64,000 bases of DNA from Pelomonas sp. Root1444 (GTDB lineage Bacteria; Pseudomonadota; Gammaproteobacteria; Burkholderiales; Burkholderiaceae_C). The DNA is taken from contig NZ_LMFP01000003.1 in the NCBI RefSeq assembly GCF_001426885.1, positions 858,690 to 922,689 of the forward strand, read 5' to 3'. The position numbers and the translations under genes were made by a program. Shown one piece after another: positions 1 through 8,352 of the stretch. The notes under the pieces were generated by a model that had not been told where the DNA came from, made no database searches, and worked only from the letters and a program-made list of their open reading frames with translations. Every line of letters begins with the position of its first letter. Position 1 is the first letter of the stretch.

Positions 1-707
1 CCGCGTTGACCGTCAACGGCCGCACCGTCGGCGAGAACATCGCAGGCGCCGAGGTCTTCAACGACGACGTCATCCGCCCGCTGGACAACCCGATCTACGC
101 CGAGGGCGCACTCGCCGTGCTGCGTGGCAACCTGGCGCCCGACGGCGTCGTCATCAAGCCCAGCGCCGTCGCACCGCACCTGCTCAAGCACACCGGCCGC
201 GCGCTCGTCTTCGACGATTACCCGAGCCTGAAGGCCGCCGTGGACGACGCGGACCTGGACGTGACGGGCGACGACATCCTCGTGCTGCGCAACGCCGGGC
301 CCAAGGGCGCGGGCATGCCGGAGTGGGGCATGCTGCCCATCCCGACCAAGCTGCTCAAACAAGGCGTGACCGACATGCTGCGCCTGTCCGACGCCCGCAT
401 GAGCGGCACCAGCTACGGCGGCTGCCTGTTGCACTGCAGCCCCGAAGCCTTCGTCGGCGGGCCGCTGGCGCTGGTCAAGACCGGCGACCGCATCACCGTC
501 GACGTGCCGGCGCGGCGCATCCACCTCGAAGTCAGCGATGAAGAGCTGGCCGCGCGCAAGGCGGCGTGGACACCACCGCCCCCACGCTATGAGCGCGGCT
601 ACGGCTGGATGTTCGGCCGCCACATCCTGCAGGCCCATGAGGGCTGCGACTTCGACTTCCTCGAAACCCAGTTCGGCGCCCCGGTGCCCGAGCCAGTGAT
701 TTACTGA
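1..707 (+). CDS. IlvD/Edd family sugar-acid dehydratase, C-terminal part
   Basis: The gene is cut by the window edge: the frame is open from base 3 and only the last ~235 residues are visible. These match the C-terminal half of the IlvD/Edd family, Fe-S dehydratases acting on dihydroxy acids or sugar acids. Visible family features are GPKGAGMPEWG, the SDARMSGTSYGG segment, and the swivel-domain end with GDRITVDVPARRIHLEVSDEEL. The RraA-like gene follows one base after the stop. The context (RraA-like, ROK regulator, nearby galactarate genes) favours a sugar-acid substrate such as an aldonate over branched-chain amino-acid synthesis. Substrate is inference, because the cluster-binding half is outside the window. 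Confidence 0.88.
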   Translation, partial: ALTVNGRTVGENIAGAEVFNDDVIRPLDNPIYAEGALAVLRGNLAPDGVVIKPSAVAPHLLKHTGRALVFDDYPSLKAAVDDADLDVTGDDILVLRNAGPKGAGMPEWGMLPIPTKLLKQGVTDMLRLSDARMSGTSYGGCLLHCSPEAFVGGPLALVKTGDRITVDVPARRIHLEVSDEELAARKAAWTPPPPRYERGYGWMFGRHILQAHEGCDFDFLETQFGAPVPEPVIY

Positions 708-708
708 C

Positions 709-1419
709 ATGAACCCCGATACCCGCCAAAAGCTGATGGGCGTCAGCACCGCCACGCTCTGCACCGCCCTGTTCAAGCGCGGCCTGCGCAACCAGTTCAT
801 CCAGGACGTGCGCCCGCTCAACCCCGGCCTGCCCAACATGGTCGGCCCGGCCTACACGCTGCGCTACATGCCGGCGCGCGAGGACCTGAACGCCATCGCG
901 GTGTTCCAGGACCGCAGCCACCCGCAGCGCAAGGCCGTCGAGGAATGCCCCGCGGGCGCCGTGCTGGTCATCGACAGCCGCAAGGACGCCCGTGCCGCCT
1001 CGGCCGGCGGCATACTCGTCGCGCGGCTGATGGTGCGGGGCGTGGCCGGCGTCGTCACCGACGGGGGCTTTCGCGACAGCCCCGACATCGCCAGGTACAC
1101 GATGCCCGCCTACCACTCGCGCCCGAGCGCGCCCACCAACCTGACGCTGCACCAGGCCATCGCCATCAACGAGCCCATCGGCTGCGGCGATGCGCCGGTG
1201 TTCCCCGGCGATGTGGTCGTCGGCGATGCGGAGGGCGTCGTCGTCATTCCCGCGCATCTGGCCGATGAGATTGCCGACGAGGCGGTACAGATGACCGTCT
1301 TCGAGGACTATGTGCAGGAGAAGGTCATCGGCGGCCGCAGCGTGCTCGGGCTGTACCCGCCGACCGACGCCGACGTTGCCGCCGACTTCGCCGCCTGGCG
1401 TGCCAGCAAGGGCCGCTGA
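709..1419 (+). CDS. RraA/HMG-aldolase-like family protein
   Basis: 236 residues of the RraA-like fold, a family that includes 4-hydroxy-4-methyl-2-oxoglutarate/oxaloacetate aldolases and the RNase E inhibitor RraA. The core shows AGGILVARLMVRGVAGVVTDGG (split by the family's conserved glycines), a following R-D pair (FRDSPDI), and GDVVVGDAEGVVVIP, the usual metal/substrate-site strands. It starts one base after the dehydratase stop, so the two are almost certainly co-transcribed. RraA-like genes next to IlvD/Edd dehydratases are common in sugar-acid operons, where they are usually thought to act in carbon metabolism and not on RNase E. The exact reaction is unknown. Confidence 0.85.
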   Translation: MNPDTRQKLMGVSTATLCTALFKRGLRNQFIQDVRPLNPGLPNMVGPAYTLRYMPAREDLNAIAVFQDRSHPQRKAVEECPAGAVLVIDSRKDARAASAGGILVARLMVRGVAGVVTDGGFRDSPDIARYTMPAYHSRPSAPTNLTLHQAIAINEPIGCGDAPVFPGDVVVGDAEGVVVIPAHLADEIADEAVQMTVFEDYVQEKVIGGRSVLGLYPPTDADVAADFAAWRASKGR

Positions 1420-1423
1420 AAGC

Positions 1424-2566
1424 ATGCTGATGAAAACCCAAGGCGCCAGCGGGCAGGCGTGGCTCAAGCGCGGCAACCGCATGGCGTTGATCCGCCGCCT
1501 GCGCGTGCACCCGGGCCAGTCGCGCGTCGACCTGGCCCATGCGCTGGGCCTGACCAAGTCCACCGTCAGCGCGCTGGCGCGCGAGCTCATCGACGAGGGT
1601 TGGCTGGTGGAGCGCGAGGTCATCGCGACCGGCGACCTCGGCCGCCGCCCCACGCCGCTGTTCGTCGACCCGTCCCGGCTGCTGCTGCTGGGCACCCAGG
1701 TGGGCATCGGCCACGTGCGCGTGGTGCTGACCTCGCTGACGGGTGAGGTCCTGCAGGCCCGCAGCGCCGGCTACGACACCAGCCTGGACGTCGAGGCCTG
1801 CATCGGGGAACTGACCCGCACCATGCTGGCCGTGGCGGCCCGGTGCAGCAAGGCACAACGCATCATCGGCATCGGCGTGGGTCTGCCCGGCGGTGTGGAC
1901 CAGGCCCGCGACCAACTCGTCTTCGCACCGCACGTGCATTGGCACCAGGTGCCTTTCGGCGCGCTGCTGCGCGAGGCGCTGCAGGGCACGCCACTGTCGG
2001 GCGTACCCGTTTTCATGCAGAACGACGCCGATGTCGCCGCCCTGGGCGAGACCGAGTTCAACCCTTCGCCGGTGGCCGACCCGCTGCTGCTGGTGCTCGT
2101 CGGCGAAGGCGTCGGCGCCGGCCTCGTCGTCGGCGGCCGGTTGCTGACCGGCGCGCGCGGCCTCGCCGGCGAGGTCGGCCACATGGTGCTGCAGATCGAC
2201 GGCCCGCGCTGCTCCTGCGGCCGCCGCGGCTGCGCGGAGGCGCTGATCGGCAGCCGCGCCCTCCTGCAGGAGGACGGCGCCTCGCCGCCTGCACCTGCCG
2301 TGGCCAGGGCCGGGCACTACCTGGGCGTGCTGCTGCAAAACCTGGCCGTCGCCTACGACCCTGCCTGCATCGTGCTGGGTGGCGGCACGGCTGTGGCACT
2401 GGGCGATGCGCTGCTGGCGCCGGTGCGCGCGACGCTGCAGCAGTACGCGGAGGCGGCAGGCCTGCCCGAGCCGACGCTGCGCTTGTCGCGCTTCGGCGCC
2501 GATGCCATCGCGGTCGGCGCAGCTGCCCTGGCCGGCTATCGGCTGACGCAGCCCTCGCCGGACTGA
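1424..2566 (+). CDS. ROK family transcriptional regulator
   Basis: 380 residues. The N-terminus (about 15-75) is a winged helix-turn-helix (SRVDLAHALGLTKSTVSALA). The rest is an ROK sugar-kinase-like domain with GIGVGLPGGVD, the NDADVAALGE segment and the zinc-binding CSCGRRGCAE motif near residue 262. Such proteins (NagC/XylR type) repress sugar operons and are released by a sugar or sugar phosphate. The ATG at 1424 lies just after the RraA stop; an ATG at 1430 is an alternative. It ends the dehydratase/RraA operon, so it probably controls those genes. The inducer cannot be read from sequence. Confidence 0.88.
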   Translation: MLMKTQGASGQAWLKRGNRMALIRRLRVHPGQSRVDLAHALGLTKSTVSALARELIDEGWLVEREVIATGDLGRRPTPLFVDPSRLLLLGTQVGIGHVRVVLTSLTGEVLQARSAGYDTSLDVEACIGELTRTMLAVAARCSKAQRIIGIGVGLPGGVDQARDQLVFAPHVHWHQVPFGALLREALQGTPLSGVPVFMQNDADVAALGETEFNPSPVADPLLLVLVGEGVGAGLVVGGRLLTGARGLAGEVGHMVLQIDGPRCSCGRRGCAEALIGSRALLQEDGASPPAPAVARAGHYLGVLLQNLAVAYDPACIVLGGGTAVALGDALLAPVRATLQQYAEAAGLPEPTLRLSRFGADAIAVGAAALAGYRLTQPSPD

Positions 2567-2579
2567 CCTGGGCCGGCGC

Positions 2580-3893
2580 CTACTGGGCCGGCGCCTCGCC
2601 GTAGCTGCGCGGCAGCAGGATGCGGAAGGTCGTGCCGACATCGATCTCGGACTGCATCTCGATGGTCGCATCGAGCAGGTCGCACAGGCGCTTGACGATG
2701 GACAGGCCCAGGCCCTCACCGGCCTGCTGCCGGACGGGGCGCAGGTCCTCCGGCGCCGAGGCCGTCTCGGCCAGGTCGACGTTGACATGCGTGACGGCGC
2801 CGGTCGCATGGTCGGCCGCCACCTGCCGGGCCTGGTCGGTCGCCTCCTCGATCGCGCCGACGAGCTGCGAGCCCGGCCCCGCATGGAAGCCCGGCCCGGT
2901 GTCCTGGATCTGCATGAACCAGCGCTCGCGGTCCCCCACCATGCAGTCGCCGCAGCTGACGGTGACGCCGCCGCTGCGCGTGTACTTGATCGCGTTGAGG
3001 ATGAGGTTCTGCGCGATGCGCCGCGTCTTGATCGCATCGCCCTCCACCCGCAGCGTGAAGAGGCCTTCGAACCGCAGGTAGAGCCCGCGCTGGTGGGCGT
3101 GCGGCTGCAGGTCTTCGCACAGCGCGCACAGCAGTTCGGCGGCGTCGATGGCCACCACGCGCCGCTGTTCCAGGCCGCCCTGCAGGCGCGCCAGGCTGGT
3201 CACGTCGTTGAGCAACTGGTTCAACGAGTTCACGTTGCGGTCCAGCAGGCGCAGGAAGCTGCTGCGCATCAGGTCCGAGGCCTGCGGCAACGCGAGCCCC
3301 GCGGTGGCGGTGGCCACCACGCCGAGGCTGCCGCGCAGATCGTGGGCCGCCTGCTGCCACAGCCGCGCGCGCTCCTGCTCCAGCTCCTTCAACGACTGCA
3401 AGGCGTGTTCGAGATCGCGGATGTGGGTGCCGGCCTCGATCTGCTGCAGCTGGAAGTACTGCGACACGCTGGCGCTGATCGCCTCGCCGCACTGCTTGGC
3501 CCAGATGCGGCGTGCGTCCGCCATCACCTCGGGGGCGAGTTCGGGATGCTCCGCCGCATAGCCTTCCAGTTCCACCACCACGCATTCGTTGAGGCGCCCG
3601 AGCTCGCGCGTCACTTCGGACAGGTCGAACCCTTGCTGCCAGCGGTGCAGGCCGTGGGCCGTCGCATCACCCTGCTGCACCCCTGCGCTGTCGCTGTGGG
3701 GCGCGCCGCCGCTCAGCGCCTGTTCGAAATTCGCCAGCAACGCCGGGATGTGGTCATGCAACTGGTCCCGCGGCAATGCGGCCCCGCTGGTCAGCGACGG
3801 GTCGACCATGACCGCCGTGCGCCAGGCCTGCAGGATGGCGCCACGACGGCGCTTCAGGTGGGCGCCCAGCGCCGCATGTTCGATGGCGTGCAT
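2580..3893 (-). CDS. Sensor histidine kinase with RsbRD-type N-terminal domain
   Basis: 437 residues, no membrane segment visible, so probably cytoplasmic. The N-terminal ~150 residues resemble the RsbRD N-terminal sensor region (LKRRRGAILQAWRTAV). A short coiled stretch follows, then the H-box with His184 (AAHDLRGSLG), N-box QNLILNAIKYTRSGG, G1 box DTGPGF and G2 box GEGLGLSIVKRL, so a full HisKA plus HATPase_c kinase. There is no adjacent response regulator, which makes it an orphan kinase. It is convergent with the ROK gene. The signal is unknown. Confidence 0.85.
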   Translation of the reverse strand: MHAIEHAALGAHLKRRRGAILQAWRTAVMVDPSLTSGAALPRDQLHDHIPALLANFEQALSGGAPHSDSAGVQQGDATAHGLHRWQQGFDLSEVTRELGRLNECVVVELEGYAAEHPELAPEVMADARRIWAKQCGEAISASVSQYFQLQQIEAGTHIRDLEHALQSLKELEQERARLWQQAAHDLRGSLGVVATATAGLALPQASDLMRSSFLRLLDRNVNSLNQLLNDVTSLARLQGGLEQRRVVAIDAAELLCALCEDLQPHAHQRGLYLRFEGLFTLRVEGDAIKTRRIAQNLILNAIKYTRSGGVTVSCGDCMVGDRERWFMQIQDTGPGFHAGPGSQLVGAIEEATDQARQVAADHATGAVTHVNVDLAETASAPEDLRPVRQQAGEGLGLSIVKRLCDLLDATIEMQSEIDVGTTFRILLPRSYGEAPAQ

Positions 3894-3985
3894 GGCCGCA
3901 TCGTATTCCTCCGAAGGACCGGGCTTCGTGGCTCAAGGGGCGCATCGGCGGCTCAGCCGCGACGCAACCGGCATGCAGGATTCGT

Positions 3986-5023
3986 TCACCCTGTCGGGCC
4001 GGAGCGCTTCTTGATCCGCTCGATGCCGGCCTTGGCCAGGCCCAGCGTGCGCCTGGCCGCGTCCTCGACCTGGTCTGCCGCGGGCAGCTTCTCCTGCGCC
4101 CAGGACGCCGCCTTCTGCACCGTCTGTTGAACCTGGGTCGCGGCGGTGCTCGTGACCGCCTGCAGTTGCCCCGGCGAGGGCAGGCGCTCGCGCGTCCAAT
4201 CGGCGGCGTCCTTGGCCGTGGCGCCGATGTGCACGGCTGCCTTGCCCGCCCCCGACCGGGTGGCCGTCCAGGCCTTGGCCAGCGGGCCGTCCGGCTCCTC
4301 CAGCAACCGCGCCAGGCTGGCGGCCAGTGCGGCCTCCTCGGCCTCGGACAGCGGCCCGCCTGCCTCCAACAGCCGGCGCAGGAACTCGCCGAGATCGCCG
4401 GCAATGGCCTTGTGGTTGCAGTCCGGGTTGGCATGCAGGAAGGCCGACAGCTCGGCCGCCATCTCCTCGACCGAGCCCTGCATGACGCCCGGCTCGATCT
4501 GCGCGATGGCCTGCGTGACGAAGCCGTCGTCGAGGCCCCAGTCGTCCACCAGGTGCTGCACCAGCGCCTGCCGCTCGACCGGCTCGATGGCGCCATCCAC
4601 GGCAGCCAGCCGCAGCGCCAGCGGCGCGATGAGGTCGAACAGCGCCAGGCCCAGCGTGTCCAGCGGCGTGTTCAGGAACTTGGGGATCTCGATGACGCGC
4701 GAGCCCTTGGTGTCACCCAGCCAACGGTAGAGCCCGTAGCAGGCGCCGCCCGAGGCGACGGCCGCCAGAGCCACCCAGCCGATGGGCGTGGTGGCGGCGC
4801 CGATGCCCAGCACGCCCGACTTGACGACGGCCGCGCCCGCGCCCGCGGCGCCCAGCACGTCCCAGACCTCGCGGGTGCGGTTGATCATGCGCAGCGAGGC
4901 GTAGGCGTTCTCGCCGATGGCGAGCTTGGCCTTGAAGCGCAAAGGTTCGGCGACGACCTGCGTCACGCCTTCGAGCGCGGCGCCGGATTCGGCTGGATTC
5001 ACTGGAGGTTGCTGGGTGCTCAT
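3986..5023 (-). CDS. TerB-like domain protein with N-terminal hydrophobic hairpin
   Basis: 345 residues from the ATG at 5023; a TTG three codons upstream is the alternative. Residues about 50-100 form two glycine/alanine-rich hydrophobic segments that could be membrane-embedded. The middle carries a TerB-like helical domain (LRLAAVDGAIEPVERQALV), related to tellurite-resistance TerB and DjlA-type domains. The last ~110 residues are alanine/lysine-rich and helical. TerB-like domains are linked to membrane stress functions, but no specific role can be assigned. It ends 20 bases from garD and lies on the same strand, so garD and this gene could share a transcript. Confidence 0.6.
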   Translation of the reverse strand: MSTQQPPVNPAESGAALEGVTQVVAEPLRFKAKLAIGENAYASLRMINRTREVWDVLGAAGAGAAVVKSGVLGIGAATTPIGWVALAAVASGGACYGLYRWLGDTKGSRVIEIPKFLNTPLDTLGLALFDLIAPLALRLAAVDGAIEPVERQALVQHLVDDWGLDDGFVTQAIAQIEPGVMQGSVEEMAAELSAFLHANPDCNHKAIAGDLGEFLRRLLEAGGPLSEAEEAALAASLARLLEEPDGPLAKAWTATRSGAGKAAVHIGATAKDAADWTRERLPSPGQLQAVTSTAATQVQQTVQKAASWAQEKLPAADQVEDAARRTLGLAKAGIERIKKRSGPTG

Positions 5024-5043
5024 GGCGCCCAAGCATAGAACCC

Positions 5044-6633
5044 TCAGGTGACCGGCGCCGGGTTGAACAGCACCAGGCTGTTGTGCAGCTTCCAGTGCTC
5101 GGCCCAGGTCTTCTTGCGACCACTCGCCACGTCCAACAGCAGGCGGAACATCTCCCAGCCGGTCTCTTCGATCGTCGCCTCGCCGTCGGCGATGCGGCCG
5201 GCGTTGACGTCCATCAGGTCATGCCAGCGGCGCGCGAGGTCGGTGCGCGTCGCGACCTTGACGACCGGGCATTCGGCCAGGCCGTAGGGCGTGCCGCGGC
5301 CGGTGGTGAAGATGTGCAGGTTCATGCCGGCGGCCAGCTGCAGCGTGCCGCAGATGAAGTCGCTGGCCGGCGTGGCGGCGTAGACGAGGCCGCGCTGGTC
5401 CTGGCGCAGCTTCTCGCCCGGCGACAGCACATGCGAGATGGCCGAGCTGCCGCTCTTGATGATGGAGCCCATCGCCTTCTCGGCGATATTGCTCAGGCCG
5501 CCGGCCTTGTTGCCGGGCGTCGTGTTGGCCGAGCGGTCGACGCGGCCACGGTCCAGGTAGCGGTCGTACCAGCCCAGCTCTCGGATGATGGCGTCGGCCA
5601 CGTCCGGCGTTGCGGCGCGGCTGGTGAGCTGCTCGACGGCGTCGCGCACCTCGGTGTTCTCGCTGAACATGATGGTGGCGCCGGCGCGCACCAGCAGGTC
5701 GGCGCAGAAGCCCACGGCCGGGTTGGCCGTCACGCCGGAGAAGGCGTCGCTGCCGCCGCACTGCACGCCCACCACCAGCTCGCTGGCGGGCACGGTTTCG
5801 CGGCGGCGCGCGTTCAGGCGTTCGAGGTGCGGCTTCGCGCTGCTGACGATGTCGTCCAGCATGGACATGAAGCCGACGTGCTGGTCGTCCTGCAGGCAGA
5901 TGGTCTCGGGGCCGCTCGCGGGGTCGCGTTCATCGGTGATGGGAAAGGAGCCCGGCGGCAGCAGGCGCGCGGGCTGCAGCTTTTCGCAGCCCAGGCTGAC
6001 GACCATGACCTCGCCGCCGAAGTTGGGGTTCAGCGAGATGTTCTTCAGCGTGCGGATGGGGATGACCGCATCCGGCGCGTCGATGGCCACGCCGCAGCCG
6101 TAGCTGTGCTCCAGGCCGATGACGTCGTCGACGTTGGGGAACTGCGGCAGCAGCTCGGCCTTGATGCGCGCCACGGCCTGCGCGACGACGCCGGCCACGC
6201 ACTGCACCGTCGTCGTGATGGCCAGGATGTTGCGCGTGCCGACCGAGCCGTCCTTGTTGCGGTAGCCCTCAAAGGTGTAGCCCTCCAGCGGCTCGGCCGT
6301 GGGCGGCTTCACGGTGGCGATGGGAAGGCCTTCGAGTGCGCGGGCGGCGGGCATCTGCAGCAGGCGCTCATGCACCCAGCTGCCGGCGGGGATGGCTTTG
6401 AGCGCATAGCCGATGGGCACGGCATAGCGCAGCACCACCTCACCCTCGGCGATGTCGCGCAGCGCGACCTTGTGGCCTTGCGGCACCTTCTCACGCAGCA
6501 CCAGGCCGGCGCCGGGCACGCCATCCGGCAGCCGCGTGCCCTCGGGCAGGCCGCCGTCGTTGGCGACGATGGCGACGTTGTCCTCCGCGCGCATGCGCAG
6601 CGTCAGGGGCGGGCGGGGGGAAACAGCAGTCAT
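5044..6633 (-). CDS. garD: Galactarate dehydratase GarD
   Basis: 529 residues, close to E. coli GarD (523). It converts galactarate (mucate) to 5-dehydro-4-deoxy-D-glucarate. The whole length aligns with the family as I know it: N-terminal SAF-like region ([17 protein letters not shown]), [18 protein letters not shown], the [14 protein letters not shown] segment, and [21 protein letters not shown]. It ends in [10 protein letters not shown], also the end of the E. coli enzyme. Galactarate-specific features distinguish it from UxaA (altronate). It is transcribed away from the GntR regulator, with a strong inverted repeat in the shared intergenic region. Its product is the substrate of the KdgD encoded at 8353. 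Confidence 0.95.
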   Translation of the reverse strand: MTAVSPRPPLTLRMRAEDNVAIVANDGGLPEGTRLPDGVPGAGLVLREKVPQGHKVALRDIAEGEVVLRYAVPIGYALKAIPAGSWVHERLLQMPAARALEGLPIATVKPPTAEPLEGYTFEGYRNKDGSVGTRNILAITTTVQCVAGVVAQAVARIKAELLPQFPNVDDVIGLEHSYGCGVAIDAPDAVIPIRTLKNISLNPNFGGEVMVVSLGCEKLQPARLLPPGSFPITDERDPASGPETICLQDDQHVGFMSMLDDIVSSAKPHLERLNARRRETVPASELVVGVQCGGSDAFSGVTANPAVGFCADLLVRAGATIMFSENTEVRDAVEQLTSRAATPDVADAIIRELGWYDRYLDRGRVDRSANTTPGNKAGGLSNIAEKAMGSIIKSGSSAISHVLSPGEKLRQDQRGLVYAATPASDFICGTLQLAAGMNLHIFTTGRGTPYGLAECPVVKVATRTDLARRWHDLMDVNAGRIADGEATIEETGWEMFRLLLDVASGRKKTWAEHWKLHNSLVLFNPAPVT

Positions 6634-6660
6634 TGGGAAGCCGAGGCGGAGCTACAGTTG

Positions 6661-6692
6661 ATGTTGTACGTCGTCTAGTTGTCGTACAACAT
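6661..6692. promoter_or_regulatory. Inverted-repeat operator between garD and the GntR regulator
   Basis: A perfect 10-base inverted repeat, ATGTTGTACG (6661-6670) and CGTACAACAT (6683-6692). Its right half contains a compact GTTGT-CGT-ACAAC site (6678-6690), the layout typical of FadR-type GntR operators. It lies between the divergent garD and GntR starts. A related GTTGTA/TACAAC repeat occurs before kdgD. Binding by the adjacent regulator is inference. Confidence 0.7.
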
Positions 6693-6742
6693 GCGTCACT
6701 TTAGACGGCGCGACCGTTTCAAAACCCCGGGAAAACCCGCGA

Positions 6743-7552
6743 ATGCACGCCCCTCTTTTGCCGTCGGCCCGCCGCCGGCCCCGCACGCTGGCCCTCGAAC
6801 TGGTCGATTCGCTCGGAGACCGCATCCGGGCCGGCGAACTGCAGCCGGGCGACAAGCTGCCCACCGAGGCAGCCATCATGGGCGAGTTCGACGTCAGCCG
6901 CACCGTCGTGCGGGAGGCCATCTCCAAGCTGCAGGCGGCCGGTCTGGTGGAGACCCGGCACGGCATCGGCACCTTCGTCCTTGGCCCCGGCGACGGACCG
7001 TCCTTCAAGATCTCGCCGGAACAGTTCAGCACGCTGCAGGACGTCATCGCCGTGCTGGAACTGCGCATCGGCCTGGAGACAGAGGCGGCTGGCCTGGCCG
7101 CCCAACGGCGCAGCGAGGCCAATCTGCTGGAGATGCGCAGCGCGCTGGACGCCGTCATCGCCGCCGTCGAGGCGGGCCAAGATTCCGTCGTGGCGGACTT
7201 CCAGTTCCACCTGGAGATCGCCCGGGCGACGCAGAACAGCCACTTCGCCGAGTTGATGTCCACGCTGGGCAGCCAGATCATTCCGCGCGCGCGGCTGGAG
7301 CCGACGGCTGACATCGGCCCCGCGCGGGCACCCGCAGGGGCTCCGCTCCCCCCCGGCGGCACGGTGCAAAGCGCGAAGGGTGCGGACCTCAGTGCCGAGC
7401 GCCTGGCCTATATGCGCCGCGTCAATGCGGAGCATGAAAGCATCTTCGACGCGATCGCCAGCCAGGATGCCGAGTCGGCCCGCGCCGCCATGCGCACCCA
7501 CCTCAGCAACAGCCGCGAGCGCCGCCGGCGCGCACAGGCGCAGCCCGCCTGA
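6743..7552 (+). CDS. GntR family regulator, FadR/FCD type (galactarate/glucarate genes)
   Basis: 269 residues. Residues about 15-80 are a GntR winged helix (GDKLPTEAAIMGEFDVSRTVVRE, quoted here only as its landmarks TEAAIM and SRTVVRE; GLVETRHGIGTFV wing). Residues about 95-260 are an FCD ligand domain with the conserved histidines in FQFHLEIA, NAEHESIF and MRTHLSNS that normally bind a metal and a carboxylate ligand. About 25 residues (193-217: Pro/Gly-rich, APLPPGGT) interrupt the FCD domain and look like an insertion. It is divergent from garD. The likely role is repression of garD and the kdgD-gudP operon, relieved by galactarate, glucarate or a downstream intermediate. Confidence 0.88.
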   Translation: MHAPLLPSARRRPRTLALELVDSLGDRIRAGELQPGDKLPTEAAIMGEFDVSRTVVREAISKLQAAGLVETRHGIGTFVLGPGDGPSFKISPEQFSTLQDVIAVLELRIGLETEAAGLAAQRRSEANLLEMRSALDAVIAAVEAGQDSVVADFQFHLEIARATQNSHFAELMSTLGSQIIPRARLEPTADIGPARAPAGAPLPPGGTVQSAKGADLSAERLAYMRRVNAEHESIFDAIASQDAESARAAMRTHLSNSRERRRRAQAQPA

Positions 7553-7564
7553 CAGGCCCACCCT

Positions 7565-7771
7565 TCAGCGGCCGGTACCGGGGCGAAAGAGAAAGATCGC
7601 CTCGATGGGCTGGCCGAACAACGCAGCGATGGCGAAAGCCAGCGCCAGGCTGGGCTCGTAGCGCTCGGTCTCGATCGCATTCACCGATTGCCGGGACACG
7701 CCCAGGCGCGTCGCCAGTTCGCCCTGCGTCCAGCCGCGTTCGGCGCGCAATTCGGGAAGGCGGTTCTTCAT
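7565..7771 (-). CDS. Small XRE family transcriptional regulator
   Basis: 68 residues, essentially one Cro/C1-type helix-turn-helix (RGWTQGELATRLGVSRQSVN) followed by a short tail with PSLALAFAIAALF and EAIFLF, typical of the YozG-like subgroup. The ATG at 7771 overlaps the stop of the upstream membrane-protein gene in an ATGA arrangement, so the two are translationally coupled. Two near-identical palindromic sites upstream of the pair are the likely operators for autorepression. The physiological role is unknown. Confidence 0.85.
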   Translation of the reverse strand: MKNRLPELRAERGWTQGELATRLGVSRQSVNAIETERYEPSLALAFAIAALFGQPIEAIFLFRPGTGR

Positions 7772-8154
7772 CGCGCCTGCAGGACCAGCCACAACATCTG
7801 GGCGTTGAAGACGCTCCAGCCCACGACGTGGACCCACATCATGCTCAGCTTGGGCAGGCCCACCAGCTCGAGCAGGAAATAGACCAGGCACAGCAGCGCA
7901 ACGACGCAAGCGGTGAAGGTGGCTGCCTGCAAGGTTCTCAGCCGGATGTACTCGTCGCACGATCGGTACAACCAGTAGCAGACAGCGAAGACGAGCACAC
8001 CCGGCATGACCGGCGTCAGGATGAGCGCGGTGCGGACGCTTCCGTCGGGCAGGACGAAATAGGCCCAGACGGCCATCGCCAAAGCGCACCAATACGCCCA
8101 CTGGCTCCAAAAGATCGCGCTGAGGGCGGATCGGCTGAATCGGGTCAAAGACAT
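7768..8154 (-). CDS. Small integral membrane protein paired with the XRE regulator
   Basis: 128 residues from the ATG at 8154, preceded by AGGA. Four hydrophobic segments are visible: near the N-terminus (WAYWCALAMAVWAYFVL), then ILTPVMPGVLVFAVCYWLY, ACVVALLCLVYFLLELVGL and WVHVVGWSVFNAQMLWLVL. An upstream ATG at 8178 falls inside one of the palindromes, so 8154 is the better start. The coupled pair (multi-helix membrane protein plus tiny XRE repressor) is a recurring bacterial arrangement of unknown function. I do not recognise the family more closely. Confidence 0.75.
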   Translation of the reverse strand: MSLTRFSRSALSAIFWSQWAYWCALAMAVWAYFVLPDGSVRTALILTPVMPGVLVFAVCYWLYRSCDEYIRLRTLQAATFTACVVALLCLVYFLLELVGLPKLSMMWVHVVGWSVFNAQMLWLVLQAR

Positions 8155-8169
8155 TCCTGATCCTGGGAT

Positions 8170-8224
8170 GTAAAGCATGCTTGACTATGGCGGCGCGCCG
8201 GATGAGCTGTCAAGCATGCTTTAC
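8170..8224. promoter_or_regulatory. Twin palindromic operators upstream of the membrane protein/XRE pair
   Basis: GTAAAGCATGCTTGAC (8170-8185) and GTCAAGCATGCTTTAC (8209-8224) are exact reverse complements of each other. Each is itself an imperfect palindrome around AAGCATGCTT. The 23-base spacer holds a second short palindrome (GGCGCGCC). Centre-to-centre distance is 39 bases, close to four helical turns, which would suit cooperative binding of two repressor dimers on one face. The XRE protein encoded just downstream is the likely binder. Confidence 0.75.
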
Positions 8225-8257
8225 AAGCAGGGAGGCTTCTAGGTATTCGCCCTAGGC

Positions 8258-8296
8258 TTGCTCAGGGCCCATGCCAGTTGTACGATGACATACAAC
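8258..8296 (+). promoter_or_regulatory. Putative kdgD promoter with overlapping GntR-type operator
   Basis: TTGCTC (8258-8263) and TACGAT (8281-8286) are separated by 17 bases, a plausible but weak sigma-70 promoter. Overlapping the -10 box is GTTGTA-(8)-TACAAC (8277-8296), sharing GTTGTACG with the operator before garD. This supports common control of both transcription units by the FadR-type regulator. It also argues against translation starting at the TTG at 8278. Confidence 0.55.
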
Positions 8297-8352
8297 AACG
8301 ACGTCTGGCGTTGCATCCACCCGTCCTTCCATCCATCCCCGGAGACCAGCCC

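Noticed and set aside
8278..8352. N-terminal extension of KdgD from the TTG at 8278
   Set aside because: The TTG falls inside the promoter/operator, has no ribosome site, and the extension is not part of the family; the ATG at 8353 gives the normal 303 residues.
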